This document shows positions 13,740 through 20,244 of a stretch of DNA of 20,244 nt, in pieces (the stretch's first letter is position 1; each line of letters starts with the position of its first letter). Source of the DNA: Leadbetterella sp051649345 (GTDB lineage: Bacteria; Bacteroidota; Bacteroidia; Cytophagales; Spirosomataceae); the NCBI GenBank assembly GCA_051649345.1, contig JBOFGX010000324.1:1-20244 (forward strand), read 5' to 3'. Below the pieces are notes generated by a model that saw nothing but the letters and a program-made list of their open reading frames with translations, made no database searches and was not told the origin of the DNA. The position numbers and the translations under genes were made by a program.

Positions 13740-15125
13740 TTGAAATATATACATATTGTATTGTTGCTTGTACTTCCTAAAATAGGGCTTTCCCAAGCCT
13801 ATTTTCAATTAAAAGGCAACTTGAAAAACTTTTCGGATAACTCCATTCATATGACTGTGTATAGGAACTGGGTAGAGAATCCTGAAGAGTTGGAACTTAA
13901 GCTTGATAAAAAGAAAAATTTTTATGTCAGTATTCCTCTTAATGAAATCGCCTATTGTGATATCAACATGGGGGATTACGGCCTCATTCAATGGAAAATA
14001 GAGCCCAATGATATATTAGAACTTTCGGCTGATTATGCTCAATTTGATAGTACTTTGGAGGTTTCTGGGTATGGTTCCGGAAAATGGAAGTACCAGATGG
14101 AGCAAATCAAGAAATTTGAAAAAGAGAAAGATTGGGATTATGAACTAGAAACATTAAGAAATGTATCGAGAAAAGGCTTTTTTGATCTAACAAACTATTT
14201 GTACAATGAGCAAAATACGTTGTTGTCTCATTGGAAAGATAGTCTTTCTGAGGCCTTTTATTCGTTACAAAGAGCAGATATTTACGGCAAATACCGCTCT
14301 GCTGAATTAGGTTATCTGGTAAACAATAAAATATTTGACGATCAGGCTTTTTCTTCTTTTCAATTGCGAGTTTTTAATTCAAAGACACAAGTAAAAAGCT
14401 ATGAATTTGGTCGTTTTATAGAAAACTTATTAGATAATCACAATAAAATAAAACAGCAATATCCTGAATCCTCTTTACTTGAGTATGAAGGTATAAAAGC
14501 ATATGGCGAGGAAAAAGATCTAATAGATAAGAATCTAATAGAAAGAATATTAGCCTTAAAAACAATAGCATTTATAGAAAAAGATCCTCATTCTGAAGAG
14601 CTCAAGTTTATGATTGGAGGTATGAAAGAAAATTTTGTCAACCGCCAATTTGTGAACGCAGTCTTGCAAAAATTTTCGTCATATAGAAGTACTTTACAGG
14701 GCAAAGAAATGAAAGCAATAACATTGCCAGACTTCAAAGGCGATATGGTAAGTACACGAGATTTTAAAGGTAAATATCTTATGGTAAGCTTTTTTACTAC
14801 TTGGTGTGAGCCCTGTATGAAGGACATAGAAAGTATACAAATAGCCAGTAGTTATCTAAAAAACAGAAACATCAACTTTGTTTTTATATCCTTAGATTCT
14901 AAAGAGGATTTTGATTCTTATATGAAATCTAAACAACCCGTAGGGATATACCTACATGGATATGATAATGAAGTCATTAATAATGTCCTACACATGGATA
15001 ATGTACCTAATTATTTGATTCTAGATAAAAATGGGGTTATAATTAAAAATGATTTTAAAGATCCTTCTGAAGACGAAGGTCGTATGCTCATTAGAGAATT
15101 AGAAACTTTGATGCAAAAACCATGA
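13740..15125 (+). CDS. TlpA-like thioredoxin-fold protein with long N-terminal extension, probable TTG start
   Basis: With TTG 13740 as start, the product is 461 residues. Residues 1-19 (KYIHIVLLLVLP core) form a signal peptide ending near GLSQ-A. Residues 20-325 are an extension with a beta-rich first part (about 20-110) and a helical, charged middle, as in Bacteroidota TlpA/DUF4369-type proteins. The thioredoxin domain occupies about 326-461, with the redox motif W-C-E-P-C at 355-359 and VPNYLILDKNG near the end carrying the cis-Pro. Such proteins reduce or shuffle disulfides in the periplasm. An in-frame ATG at 13695 exists, but it would overlap ppx by 41 bases and put 15 odd residues before the signal peptide; TTG 13740 gives a 4-base gap and a normal signal. 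The next gene overlaps the stop by 4 bases (ATGA). Confidence 0.82.
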   Translation: MKYIHIVLLLVLPKIGLSQAYFQLKGNLKNFSDNSIHMTVYRNWVENPEELELKLDKKKNFYVSIPLNEIAYCDINMGDYGLIQWKIEPNDILELSADYAQFDSTLEVSGYGSGKWKYQMEQIKKFEKEKDWDYELETLRNVSRKGFFDLTNYLYNEQNTLLSHWKDSLSEAFYSLQRADIYGKYRSAELGYLVNNKIFDDQAFSSFQLRVFNSKTQVKSYEFGRFIENLLDNHNKIKQQYPESSLLEYEGIKAYGEEKDLIDKNLIERILALKTIAFIEKDPHSEELKFMIGGMKENFVNRQFVNAVLQKFSSYRSTLQGKEMKAITLPDFKGDMVSTRDFKGKYLMVSFFTTWCEPCMKDIESIQIASSYLKNRNINFVFISLDSKEDFDSYMKSKQPVGIYLHGYDNEVINNVLHMDNVPNYLILDKNGVIIKNDFKDPSEDEGRMLIRELETLMQKP

Positions 15126-15625
15126 AATACTTTTCATTCTTTTGCTTTGTTTTGTTTAGTATTATTGCATGTAAAAAGCCCTTAAATACATCCAAATCAA
15201 ATACAAAAGCAATAAAGAATGTACCAGCTACTACTTCGGTAGAACTAAGGCAGAAAATAGTTTATGATGCTAAAAATTGGTTAGGAATACCCTATAAATT
15301 AGGTGGTACTGATGGTTCTGGAATGGATTGCTCTGGATTGGTATACCGTGTATTTCAAGATAATTCCATAAGCTTACCTAGGACCGCTCTCAATCAATCC
15401 CTAAAATTTGAATCTGTGCCGCTCGAGCATGCCCAAAAAGGAGATTTAGTGTACTTTTCTACTACGGGAAGCAAAATTGATCATACAGGTATATTGGTAG
15501 AAATTAAAGACAGTAAGAATGTGCTATTTATTCATTCTTCTAGCTCCAAGGGAGTTCGGATAGATAATCTTTTTTCGACATATTGGTATCCCAAGCTGAT
15601 AAAGCTTACTCGTCCACAGATTTAA
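15122..15625 (+). CDS. NlpC/P60 family lipoprotein, probable peptidoglycan endopeptidase
   Basis: The 167-residue product has a lipoprotein signal peptide ending in SIIAC, so Cys17 is the likely lipidated residue. A short polar linker (18-38) leads to a single NlpC/P60 cysteine-peptidase domain: DCSGLVYRVF with catalytic Cys70, DHTGILVE with His121 and FIHSSSSKGV with the third residue His138. GDLVYFS (108-114) is also typical. By family knowledge it would cut peptide stems of peptidoglycan (gamma-D-Glu to diamino acid bonds) from the periplasmic face of the outer or inner membrane. Domain length is normal and all catalytic residues are present. It overlaps the TlpA-like gene by 4 bases, so the two are translationally coupled; 94 bp separate it from the next gene. 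Confidence 0.92.
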   Translation: MKYFSFFCFVLFSIIACKKPLNTSKSNTKAIKNVPATTSVELRQKIVYDAKNWLGIPYKLGGTDGSGMDCSGLVYRVFQDNSISLPRTALNQSLKFESVPLEHAQKGDLVYFSTTGSKIDHTGILVEIKDSKNVLFIHSSSSKGVRIDNLFSTYWYPKLIKLTRPQI

Positions 15626-15696
15626 TTTTGAGTTGAAAGTAATATTTTTTAAAGACTTGTACGTAATTTTAGATGAATTAAACGTTTAGTTTAAAA

Positions 15697-15704
15697 TCAT
15701 TTTG
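15697..15704 (+). promoter_or_regulatory. Possible -7 element (TCATTTTG) for the protease/barrel gene
   Basis: TCATTTTG differs from TAnnTTTG at one fixed base and lies 15 bases before the ATG at 15720. Just upstream, TTAAAC (15678-15683) and GTTTAA (15689-15694) form a small 6-bp inverted repeat. The 94-bp gap shows no terminator, so read-through from the NlpC/P60 gene is also possible. Confidence 0.3.
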
Positions 15705-15719
15705 CTATTTATTTTATCT

Positions 15720-18700
15720 ATGAAGTTAACTCGAAATTTTCTTTTCATTTTTTTCATTGCTTCTAATACACTTATTGCTCAATCTCAGTATTTTGGACAA
15801 AACAAACAAAGAAATAAAACAAACAATTTCAAAGTACTTACTAGCCCGCATTTTGAGCTATATAACTATTTAAATCAGTCAAAAACTGCTACGGATTTTT
15901 TAATGGCCAGCGAAAAGTGGTACAAGCTTCATCAAGAGGTTTTTAAACTATCGTTTATCAAGCCCAACCCTATGATTTTGTACAACTCTCACCCTGATTT
16001 CCAAGAAACAACGGCTATTGGAGGAGAAATAAGTGAGGGCACAGGTGGAGTTACAGAAGGCTTCCGAACGCGTGTGGTTATGCCACTCATGTACACGCAT
16101 AGACAAACAGACCACGTTTTAGGACATGAATTGGTGCATGCCTTCCAATACCAGACAATGACCTATGGAAGCGACTCCACCTCTCTTCAAAATATCGGAA
16201 ATGTGCCTCTATTTATGATTGAAGGCTTGGCTGAATACATGTCAATTGGAAGAAAAGATACGCATACAGATATGTGGATGCGTGACGCTGTTTTATCAAA
16301 TGATATTCCAACTATTAAAGATCTAATTGTCAAGCAACATAAGTATTTTCCATACAGGTGGGGACAAGCTTTTTGGGCTTATGTTACAGCAAATTATGGT
16401 GATGATATAATACGACCCCTATTTAAAGAAACTGCAAAATATGGTATTGAACAGGCCTTTATTCGTGCTTTCAAAATGGATGTTAATGGTTTTTCTGCAA
16501 GATTCAAGAAAGATCTGATCCAAACATTTGCAGATCAAAAAAACGGAAGGGATATTGAACCTTTGGGCGGATATATAGTTTCTGAAAAAAATGGCTCTGA
16601 AATGAACGTTTCCCCGAGTATTAGTCCTGATGGGAAATACATAGCCTATATTTCTTCTAAGAATGTGATTTCTATGGATATCTATATTGCTGATGCAAAT
16701 ACAGGTAAGGTAATCCGAAAAATAGAAAGTACTTCTTTTGGTGCTCACGTAGATTCCTACAGCTTTATTGAGACCTCTGGTGCTTGGTCACCCGATAGTA
16801 AGCGATTTGCGATAGTTGTTCAATCGAAAGCCAAGAACAAACTTGTTGTTGTGGAAATTGCAAATGGGAACAAGAAAGAATATCAACCTATTGGAATGGA
16901 ATCATTTACGAATCCTGCTTGGTCACCTGATGGATCTAAAATGGTTGTTTCAGGTTTGTATCAAGGCAACTCGGATTTGTATTTGTTTAATTTTCAAGAT
17001 AGAAAAACGATCAAGTTAACTGATGATATTTACTCTGATATACAGCCTACATGGACAAATGATGGAAAAACAATCTACTTTGTAAGCGATAGAGGAGGAA
17101 ACGATAAGGCCTTAGAAAAAGAGAACTTCAAAATTGCATCTATCCATATCGAAACCAAGGATCTCGATATTTTACCCCTTTTCAAATCCGCAGACAATAT
17201 GAATCCTCAAATAAATTCTTTAACACAAGAATTGTACTTTTTGAGTGATCCCGATGGCTTTAGGAACCTGTACAGCTTCAATATTAATTCGAAAAAACTA
17301 GTAAAACTAAGTAATTTCTATACGGGCATAAGCGGTATCACCATGTATTCGCCCGCTATGACTATTTCTTCTGAAACCGATGAGATATGTTATAATTTTT
17401 TCATAAAAGGCGATTATTATATATCTAAAGCGAAAATTTCAGATATAAAAAAGTATGAATTGTCAGACAGCCTAATTCAAAAAATGAAATATTCTACTCC
17501 TTATAAAATTATCAATGGGGCAGATATCGTGCAAAAAAACTTAACAAAATCGGAAGTTTATATAAATGTAACCTCTGACCAACTAAAGAGTAATAAATAT
17601 CAGCCCAGGTTTAAATTGGACTATCTGGCAAACTCTGGCCTTGGTATGAGTACGAGTAGATTTGGTACAGGAGTAGGAGGAGGAATTACAGGACTTTGGA
17701 GTGATATGTTGAACAACAACCAGCTAATGGGAACTGTAGCTTTGAATGGTGAAATTCAAGACTTTGCTTTACAGGCATTTTATCTGAATCAAAAGCATCC
17801 TATTCAGTTTGGCGTTTCGGCCTCACATATACCCTATAGGTTCAATGGACAACAATCAGCAGATACGCTGAGATTCTTAGGTAACCAATCGGGGTTAACG
17901 TATTACGATGGTTATCTTAATGAACAAATAATCCGTCTGTTTTTAGATGATATTTCTGTTTTTGTTTACAAGCCGTTTAGTAAGAATACGAGACTAGAAT
18001 TGGGCGGTAGTTTAAACTGGTACTCCTTCAATATTGTCAATTATAAAGAACGAGGCCAACTAGGCTTTGATCCTCAATCTGGCTTTTTAAACGAGTTTAT
18101 TCCTGATCCTAATTTTCGGGTTGAAAGGCAAAATGTGAACTCAAGTTCTATTGGATTGAATAGCTTTAGACTTCGTCAGATATTTGCAGCATATGTAGGT
18201 GATAATACAACTTTTGGTACTGTTGCCCCTTTAAACGGATATAGATATAGATTTGAATTGGCTCGCTTTGGAGGAAGTACTTCCTATAATTCCGTCTTGG
18301 CAGATATACGAAAGTATAAATTCTTAAGGCCTATAACGTTGGCTGCAAGAGCTATGTATAATGGACGGCTCAATCCCAAAAATTTGGACTTATTGGAAAG
18401 CATAAACCCATTGTATCTAGGGTATCCATGGAATATGCATGGCTTCTGGGGCAATGCCATTACCAAACATGGAAATAGGATCACTGAGGGTAATTTGCGT
18501 GGTCAGCAAATGGCCTTACTAAACTTTGAGGCACGTTTACCCTTTACAGGACCTGACCGCTTAGCTTTGATCGACTTCAATTATGCTCCATCGGATTTAA
18601 ACTTTTTTATTGATGCAGGTACTATATGGTCTCCTGTTAAAAACACAAACGATGTTGAAAACCCAGGGCTTCAGCTGCAAGATGCAGTGCCATTTAAGTC

Positions 18701-18845
18701 ACCTTTAATTGTTACTACGGGCTTAAGTCTACGTGTTAATGTTCTTGGGTACTTAATTTTAGAACCCTATTTTGCCATTCCACGCTATAATGGCAAATTT
18801 CATTCTCCAGTAACTGGTCTTAATTTCATGGTGCCTGGTTGGTAA
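15720..18845 (+). CDS. Outer-membrane protein: HExxH metalloprotease, PD40/TolB-like propeller and C-terminal beta-barrel
   Basis: The 1041-residue protein starts at ATG 15720 with a clear signal peptide (MKLTRNFLFIFFIA..., cleavage near LIA-QS). The in-frame TTG at 15702 adds six residues and is unlikely. Residues about 36-275 look like a gluzincin (peptidase MA-like) domain: GHELVHAFQYQ with His136-Glu-x-x-His140, then IEGLAEYMS (167-175), whose Glu168 or Glu172 would be the third zinc ligand, and WGQAFWAYV (214-222). Residues about 293-525 contain PD40/TolB-type propeller blades with repeats such as SPSISPDGKYIAY, GAWSPDSKRFAI, NPAWSPDGSKMVV and PTWTNDGKTIYFVSD. From about 620 to the end the sequence is beta-rich, with alternating aromatic strands and a terminal tryptophan, as in outer-membrane barrels of the bacterial surface antigen type. 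Homologues are often mislabelled as Tol biopolymer transporters. The substrate is unknown. Confidence 0.82.
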   Translation: MKLTRNFLFIFFIASNTLIAQSQYFGQNKQRNKTNNFKVLTSPHFELYNYLNQSKTATDFLMASEKWYKLHQEVFKLSFIKPNPMILYNSHPDFQETTAIGGEISEGTGGVTEGFRTRVVMPLMYTHRQTDHVLGHELVHAFQYQTMTYGSDSTSLQNIGNVPLFMIEGLAEYMSIGRKDTHTDMWMRDAVLSNDIPTIKDLIVKQHKYFPYRWGQAFWAYVTANYGDDIIRPLFKETAKYGIEQAFIRAFKMDVNGFSARFKKDLIQTFADQKNGRDIEPLGGYIVSEKNGSEMNVSPSISPDGKYIAYISSKNVISMDIYIADANTGKVIRKIESTSFGAHVDSYSFIETSGAWSPDSKRFAIVVQSKAKNKLVVVEIANGNKKEYQPIGMESFTNPAWSPDGSKMVVSGLYQGNSDLYLFNFQDRKTIKLTDDIYSDIQPTWTNDGKTIYFVSDRGGNDKALEKENFKIASIHIETKDLDILPLFKSADNMNPQINSLTQELYFLSDPDGFRNLYSFNINSKKLVKLSNFYTGISGITMYSPAMTISSETDEICYNFFIKGDYYISKAKISDIKKYELSDSLIQKMKYSTPYKIINGADIVQKNLTKSEVYINVTSDQLKSNKYQPRFKLDYLANSGLGMSTSRFGTGVGGGITGLWSDMLNNNQLMGTVALNGEIQDFALQAFYLNQKHPIQFGVSASHIPYRFNGQQSADTLRFLGNQSGLTYYDGYLNEQIIRLFLDDISVFVYKPFSKNTRLELGGSLNWYSFNIVNYKERGQLGFDPQSGFLNEFIPDPNFRVERQNVNSSSIGLNSFRLRQIFAAYVGDNTTFGTVAPLNGYRYRFELARFGGSTSYNSVLADIRKYKFLRPITLAARAMYNGRLNPKNLDLLESINPLYLGYPWNMHGFWGNAITKHGNRITEGNLRGQQMALLNFEARLPFTGPDRLALIDFNYAPSDLNFFIDAGTIWSPVKNTNDVENPGLQLQDAVPFKSPLIVTTGLSLRVNVLGYLILEPYFAIPRYNGKFHSPVTGLNFMVPGW

Positions 18846-18870
18846 TAATGTTTTTCTGAGATTTCTAGCG

Positions 18871-18878
18871 TACATTTG
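18871..18878 (+). promoter_or_regulatory. -7 element (TACATTTG) for the tRNA-Ala gene
   Basis: TACATTTG is a perfect TAnnTTTG match, ending 10 bases before the first base of the tRNA. A -33 TTG at the usual distance is not obvious. Confidence 0.55.
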
Positions 18879-18888
18879 TTTTCTGAAA

Positions 18889-18962
18889 GGGGATGTAGCT
18901 CAGTTGGCTAGAGCGTTTGACTGGCAGTCAAAAGGTCGTCGGTTCGAGCCCGATCTTCTCCA
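18889..18962 (+). tRNA. tRNA-Ala (anticodon GGC)
   Basis: The 74-nt cloverleaf folds fully. The acceptor arms are GGGGATG (18889-18895) and CTTCTCC (18955-18961), with discriminator A at 18962. The D-arm is GCTC/GAGC. The anticodon stem TTTGA/TCAAA encloses the loop CTGGCAG with anticodon GGC at 18923-18925 (reads GCC), and the T-arm GTCGG/CCGAT encloses TTCGAGC. The third acceptor pair is G-U (18891 with 18959), the identity element of alanine tRNAs, which agrees with the anticodon. Position 6-67 is a T-T mismatch. CCA is not encoded. It is transcribed alone from its own promoter and followed by a strong terminator. Confidence 0.96.
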
Positions 18963-18975
18963 CAGCTTGGTTTAT

Positions 18976-19009
18976 AACAAAAAAGCAGCCTAAAAGCTGC
19001 TTTTTTGTT
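18976..19009. terminator. Bidirectional terminator between tRNA-Ala and hisC
   Basis: A 14-bp perfect stem (18976-18989 with 18996-19009; GC-rich core GCAGC/GCTGC next to six A-T pairs) closes a 6-nt loop, CTAAAA. Because the A-run and T-run are symmetric, it can stop transcription from the tRNA on the plus strand and from hisC, whose stop is at 19025, on the minus strand. Confidence 0.88.
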
Positions 19010-19024
19010 TGTTCGGTAATGAAT

Positions 19025-20074
19025 CTAAGACTCAAGTTTTTCGAGCTCAGTCAGTAATATCTTTATCTCTTCCTCTGTCCCCACAGAAATTCGTATGCAA
19101 CCTTCACACAAAGCTACCTTTGATCTGTCGCGAAGAATTACTTTTTTTGAAAGTAAGCTTTGAAAAGTTTTTTCAGAATCTTTAAATTTGACCAAGACCA
19201 TGTTTGAATCAGATGGGTGAATTTTTAGGACGCTCTGAAGCTTTTCCAAGCCATTGATAAGTAAGGTTCGGTTTTCTATAATTTTTGCCACGAGAGAGTC
19301 TTTTTCCGACACTTTATCAAGTGATTCCAATACTTTGACTTGCGTGAGAATATTGATATTATATGGATACTTTATCTTATTCATATATCGAATAAGCTCA
19401 GGATGTGCATAAGCAGTACCTATTCGTAAACCAGCCATCCCCCAAGCTTTTGAAAAGGTTTGTAGAACTACTAAGTTGGGATACTGCTCAAGTTTATAAA
19501 TGAATGACGCCTGATTCGTAAAATCTATGTAAGCTTCATCAATAGCTACAATTTTATTTGGAAATGCCTTGAGAATCTGTTCAATACTAAATTCTTCTAA
19601 TAAATTACCGCTTGGATTATTGGGTGAGCATATCCAAATGATTTTAGTTTCTATATTAACCGCATCAAAAACATTATCTAAATCAATTTGAAAATCTTCT
19701 GTTAAAGGTGCATTTTGGATGATAACTTGACTAATATCGGCACATACTTTATACATCCCATACGTAGGCGGCATGATAACAATATTAGAGTTCAAAGGCT
19801 CACAGACAAGTCTAATCAACAGATCAATAGGCTCATCAGACCCATTGCCTAAAAATATATTCTCTGGTTTGCAGCCTTTTAGTTTCGCTAATTTTTGTTT
19901 GATAGATGATTGGTATGGGTCGGGATAGCGGTTTAAGGCTTCTTTCGTAACAGACGAAAATGGATTTTCGTTTGCATCTAAAAACACTCCTTCAGCACCT
20001 GAATACTCATCTCTAGCTGATGAATAAGGCGAAAGATTTACAATATGAGAACGAACAATCTTAGTAAAATCCAT
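19025..20074 (-). CDS. hisC: Histidinol-phosphate aminotransferase
   Basis: The 349-residue protein is a class I/II PLP aminotransferase of the HisC type, converting imidazole-acetol phosphate plus glutamate to L-histidinol phosphate. Landmarks are FLDANENPF (31-39), RYPDPYQ (49-55), FLGNGSDEPIDLLIR (74-88), PPTYGMY (102-108), CSPNNPSG (149-156), IDEAYIDF (178-185), the PLP lysine Lys209 in TFSKAWGMAGLRIG (206-219) and the C-terminal RISVGT. Length is normal (about 345-360). The flanking genes are not his genes: a tRNA lies downstream and the preceding minus-strand fragment does not look like HisD. So it appears outside a his operon, or is a HisC paralogue used for aromatic amino acids. A perfect TACTTTTG box precedes it, and the ATG at 20074 fits the family start. 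Confidence 0.95.
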   Translation of the reverse strand: MDFTKIVRSHIVNLSPYSSARDEYSGAEGVFLDANENPFSSVTKEALNRYPDPYQSSIKQKLAKLKGCKPENIFLGNGSDEPIDLLIRLVCEPLNSNIVIMPPTYGMYKVCADISQVIIQNAPLTEDFQIDLDNVFDAVNIETKIIWICSPNNPSGNLLEEFSIEQILKAFPNKIVAIDEAYIDFTNQASFIYKLEQYPNLVVLQTFSKAWGMAGLRIGTAYAHPELIRYMNKIKYPYNINILTQVKVLESLDKVSEKDSLVAKIIENRTLLINGLEKLQSVLKIHPSDSNMVLVKFKDSEKTFQSLLSKKVILRDRSKVALCEGCIRISVGTEEEIKILLTELEKLES

Positions 20075-20090
20075 TGGAGTATATTTTGTG

Positions 20091-20098
20091 CAAAAGTA
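20091..20098 (-). promoter_or_regulatory. -7 element (TACTTTTG) for hisC
   Basis: Read on the minus strand this is TACTTTTG, a perfect TAnnTTTG match, 16 bases before the hisC ATG. It supports independent transcription of hisC. No clear -33 TTG. Confidence 0.6.
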
Positions 20099-20133
20099 AG
20101 AATTAAGAAGTTATTTTTAAATTATAAAGTAAA

Positions 20134-20244
20134 TTATGATTCAAAATGTAAGTTATCAAGAAGCCAATTCTTAGCACTAACATACTCTAAATGAGCATTG
20201 TTTATTTCTAATGGAGAATCAATATTGTTATGATACAATTGCCC
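20134..20244 (-). CDS. C-terminal fragment of an unidentified protein (5' end outside window)
   Basis: From the right edge, a minus-strand frame is open for 36 codons and ends in TAA at 20134-20136. The tail is polar, with a short aromatic/hydrophobic end (EYVSAKNWLLDNLHFES). In the other two minus frames I did not follow an equally plausible reading. The frame, the typical 59-bp gap before hisC and the hisC promoter after it suggest a real gene end. It does not resemble HisD or HisG ends. Too short for a family call. Confidence 0.45.
   Translation of the reverse strand, partial: GQLYHNNIDSPLEINNAHLEYVSAKNWLLDNLHFES

Noticed and set aside
15122..15625. Idea that the NlpC/P60 gene, the TlpA-like gene and ppx form a toxin or contact-killing system
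   Set aside because: The peptidase is a plain lipoprotein with a family-typical domain, and no immunity-like, secretion or repeat-rich delivery gene is adjacent.
1..20244. Search for CRISPR arrays, insertion sequences, phage genes, retrons or defence islands
   Set aside because: No direct-repeat arrays, transposase, integrase, reverse transcriptase, or nuclease/helicase defence genes are visible; the only tRNA has no adjacent integrase or obvious duplicated 3' end.

Overview
The window looks like chromosomal core-type DNA from a member of the Bacteroidota, with AT-rich composition and compact gene packing. Four signs support this. Several genes are preceded by the TAnnTTTG promoter -7 element of that phylum. 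Shine-Dalgarno sequences are essentially absent. The gene content includes families typical of the group: a Lnb/DUF4105 protein, a WbqC family protein, a TlpA-like protein with a long N-terminal extension, and a HExxH protease fused to a beta-propeller and a barrel. The set also resembles Bacteroidota in having sucC without sucD. I cannot place it below phylum level with confidence. No mobile element, phage gene, CRISPR array, rRNA or plasmid feature is visible.

Layout, left to right. 1-2414 (minus) is a secreted OmpA-family protein cut by the left edge and built of about eight regularly spaced repeats. A 24-bp divergent gap separates it from a WbqC family gene (2439-3053, plus). A 230-bp leader with hairpins precedes clpC (3284-5806), which ends in a strong terminator. 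5893-9029 is a tightly packed plus-strand five-gene run: lnb (lipoprotein N-acyltransferase family), an inositol monophosphatase, a MOSC protein, a BstA/YfiT-like DinB-fold protein and a 56-residue Cys-rich membrane protein. It converges, with overlapping 3' ends, on a minus-strand pair: lolD followed by a YhhQ-type queuosine precursor transporter (10441-9016). sucC (10544-11755) stands alone and converges on a minus-strand pair of a PAP2-like membrane protein and ybeY (12804-11783). A symmetric divergent promoter region then starts a plus-strand run of ppx/gppA, a TlpA-like thioredoxin protein, an NlpC/P60 lipoprotein and, after a gap, a 1041-residue outer-membrane protease/propeller/barrel protein (12860-18845). 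A tRNA-Ala(GGC) gene, a bidirectional terminator, hisC (minus) and the C-terminal end of an unidentified minus-strand gene close the window.

How the genes fit together. Much of the content concerns the cell envelope: lipoprotein maturation (Lnb) and sorting (LolD), peptidoglycan anchoring (OmpA domain), wall hydrolysis (NlpC/P60), periplasmic redox (TlpA-like) and an outer-membrane protease. The rest is housekeeping: proteolysis (ClpC), TCA cycle (SucC), rRNA maturation (YbeY), polyphosphate/ppGpp metabolism (Ppx), histidine synthesis (HisC), and queuosine salvage. I did not find a clearly new defence or mobile system. The items most worth a second look are the eight-fold repeat protein, the small Cys-rich protein at the end of the MOSC/BstA-like run, the hairpin shared by two convergent mRNAs, the mirror-image divergent promoter, and the single-chain protease-propeller-barrel protein.
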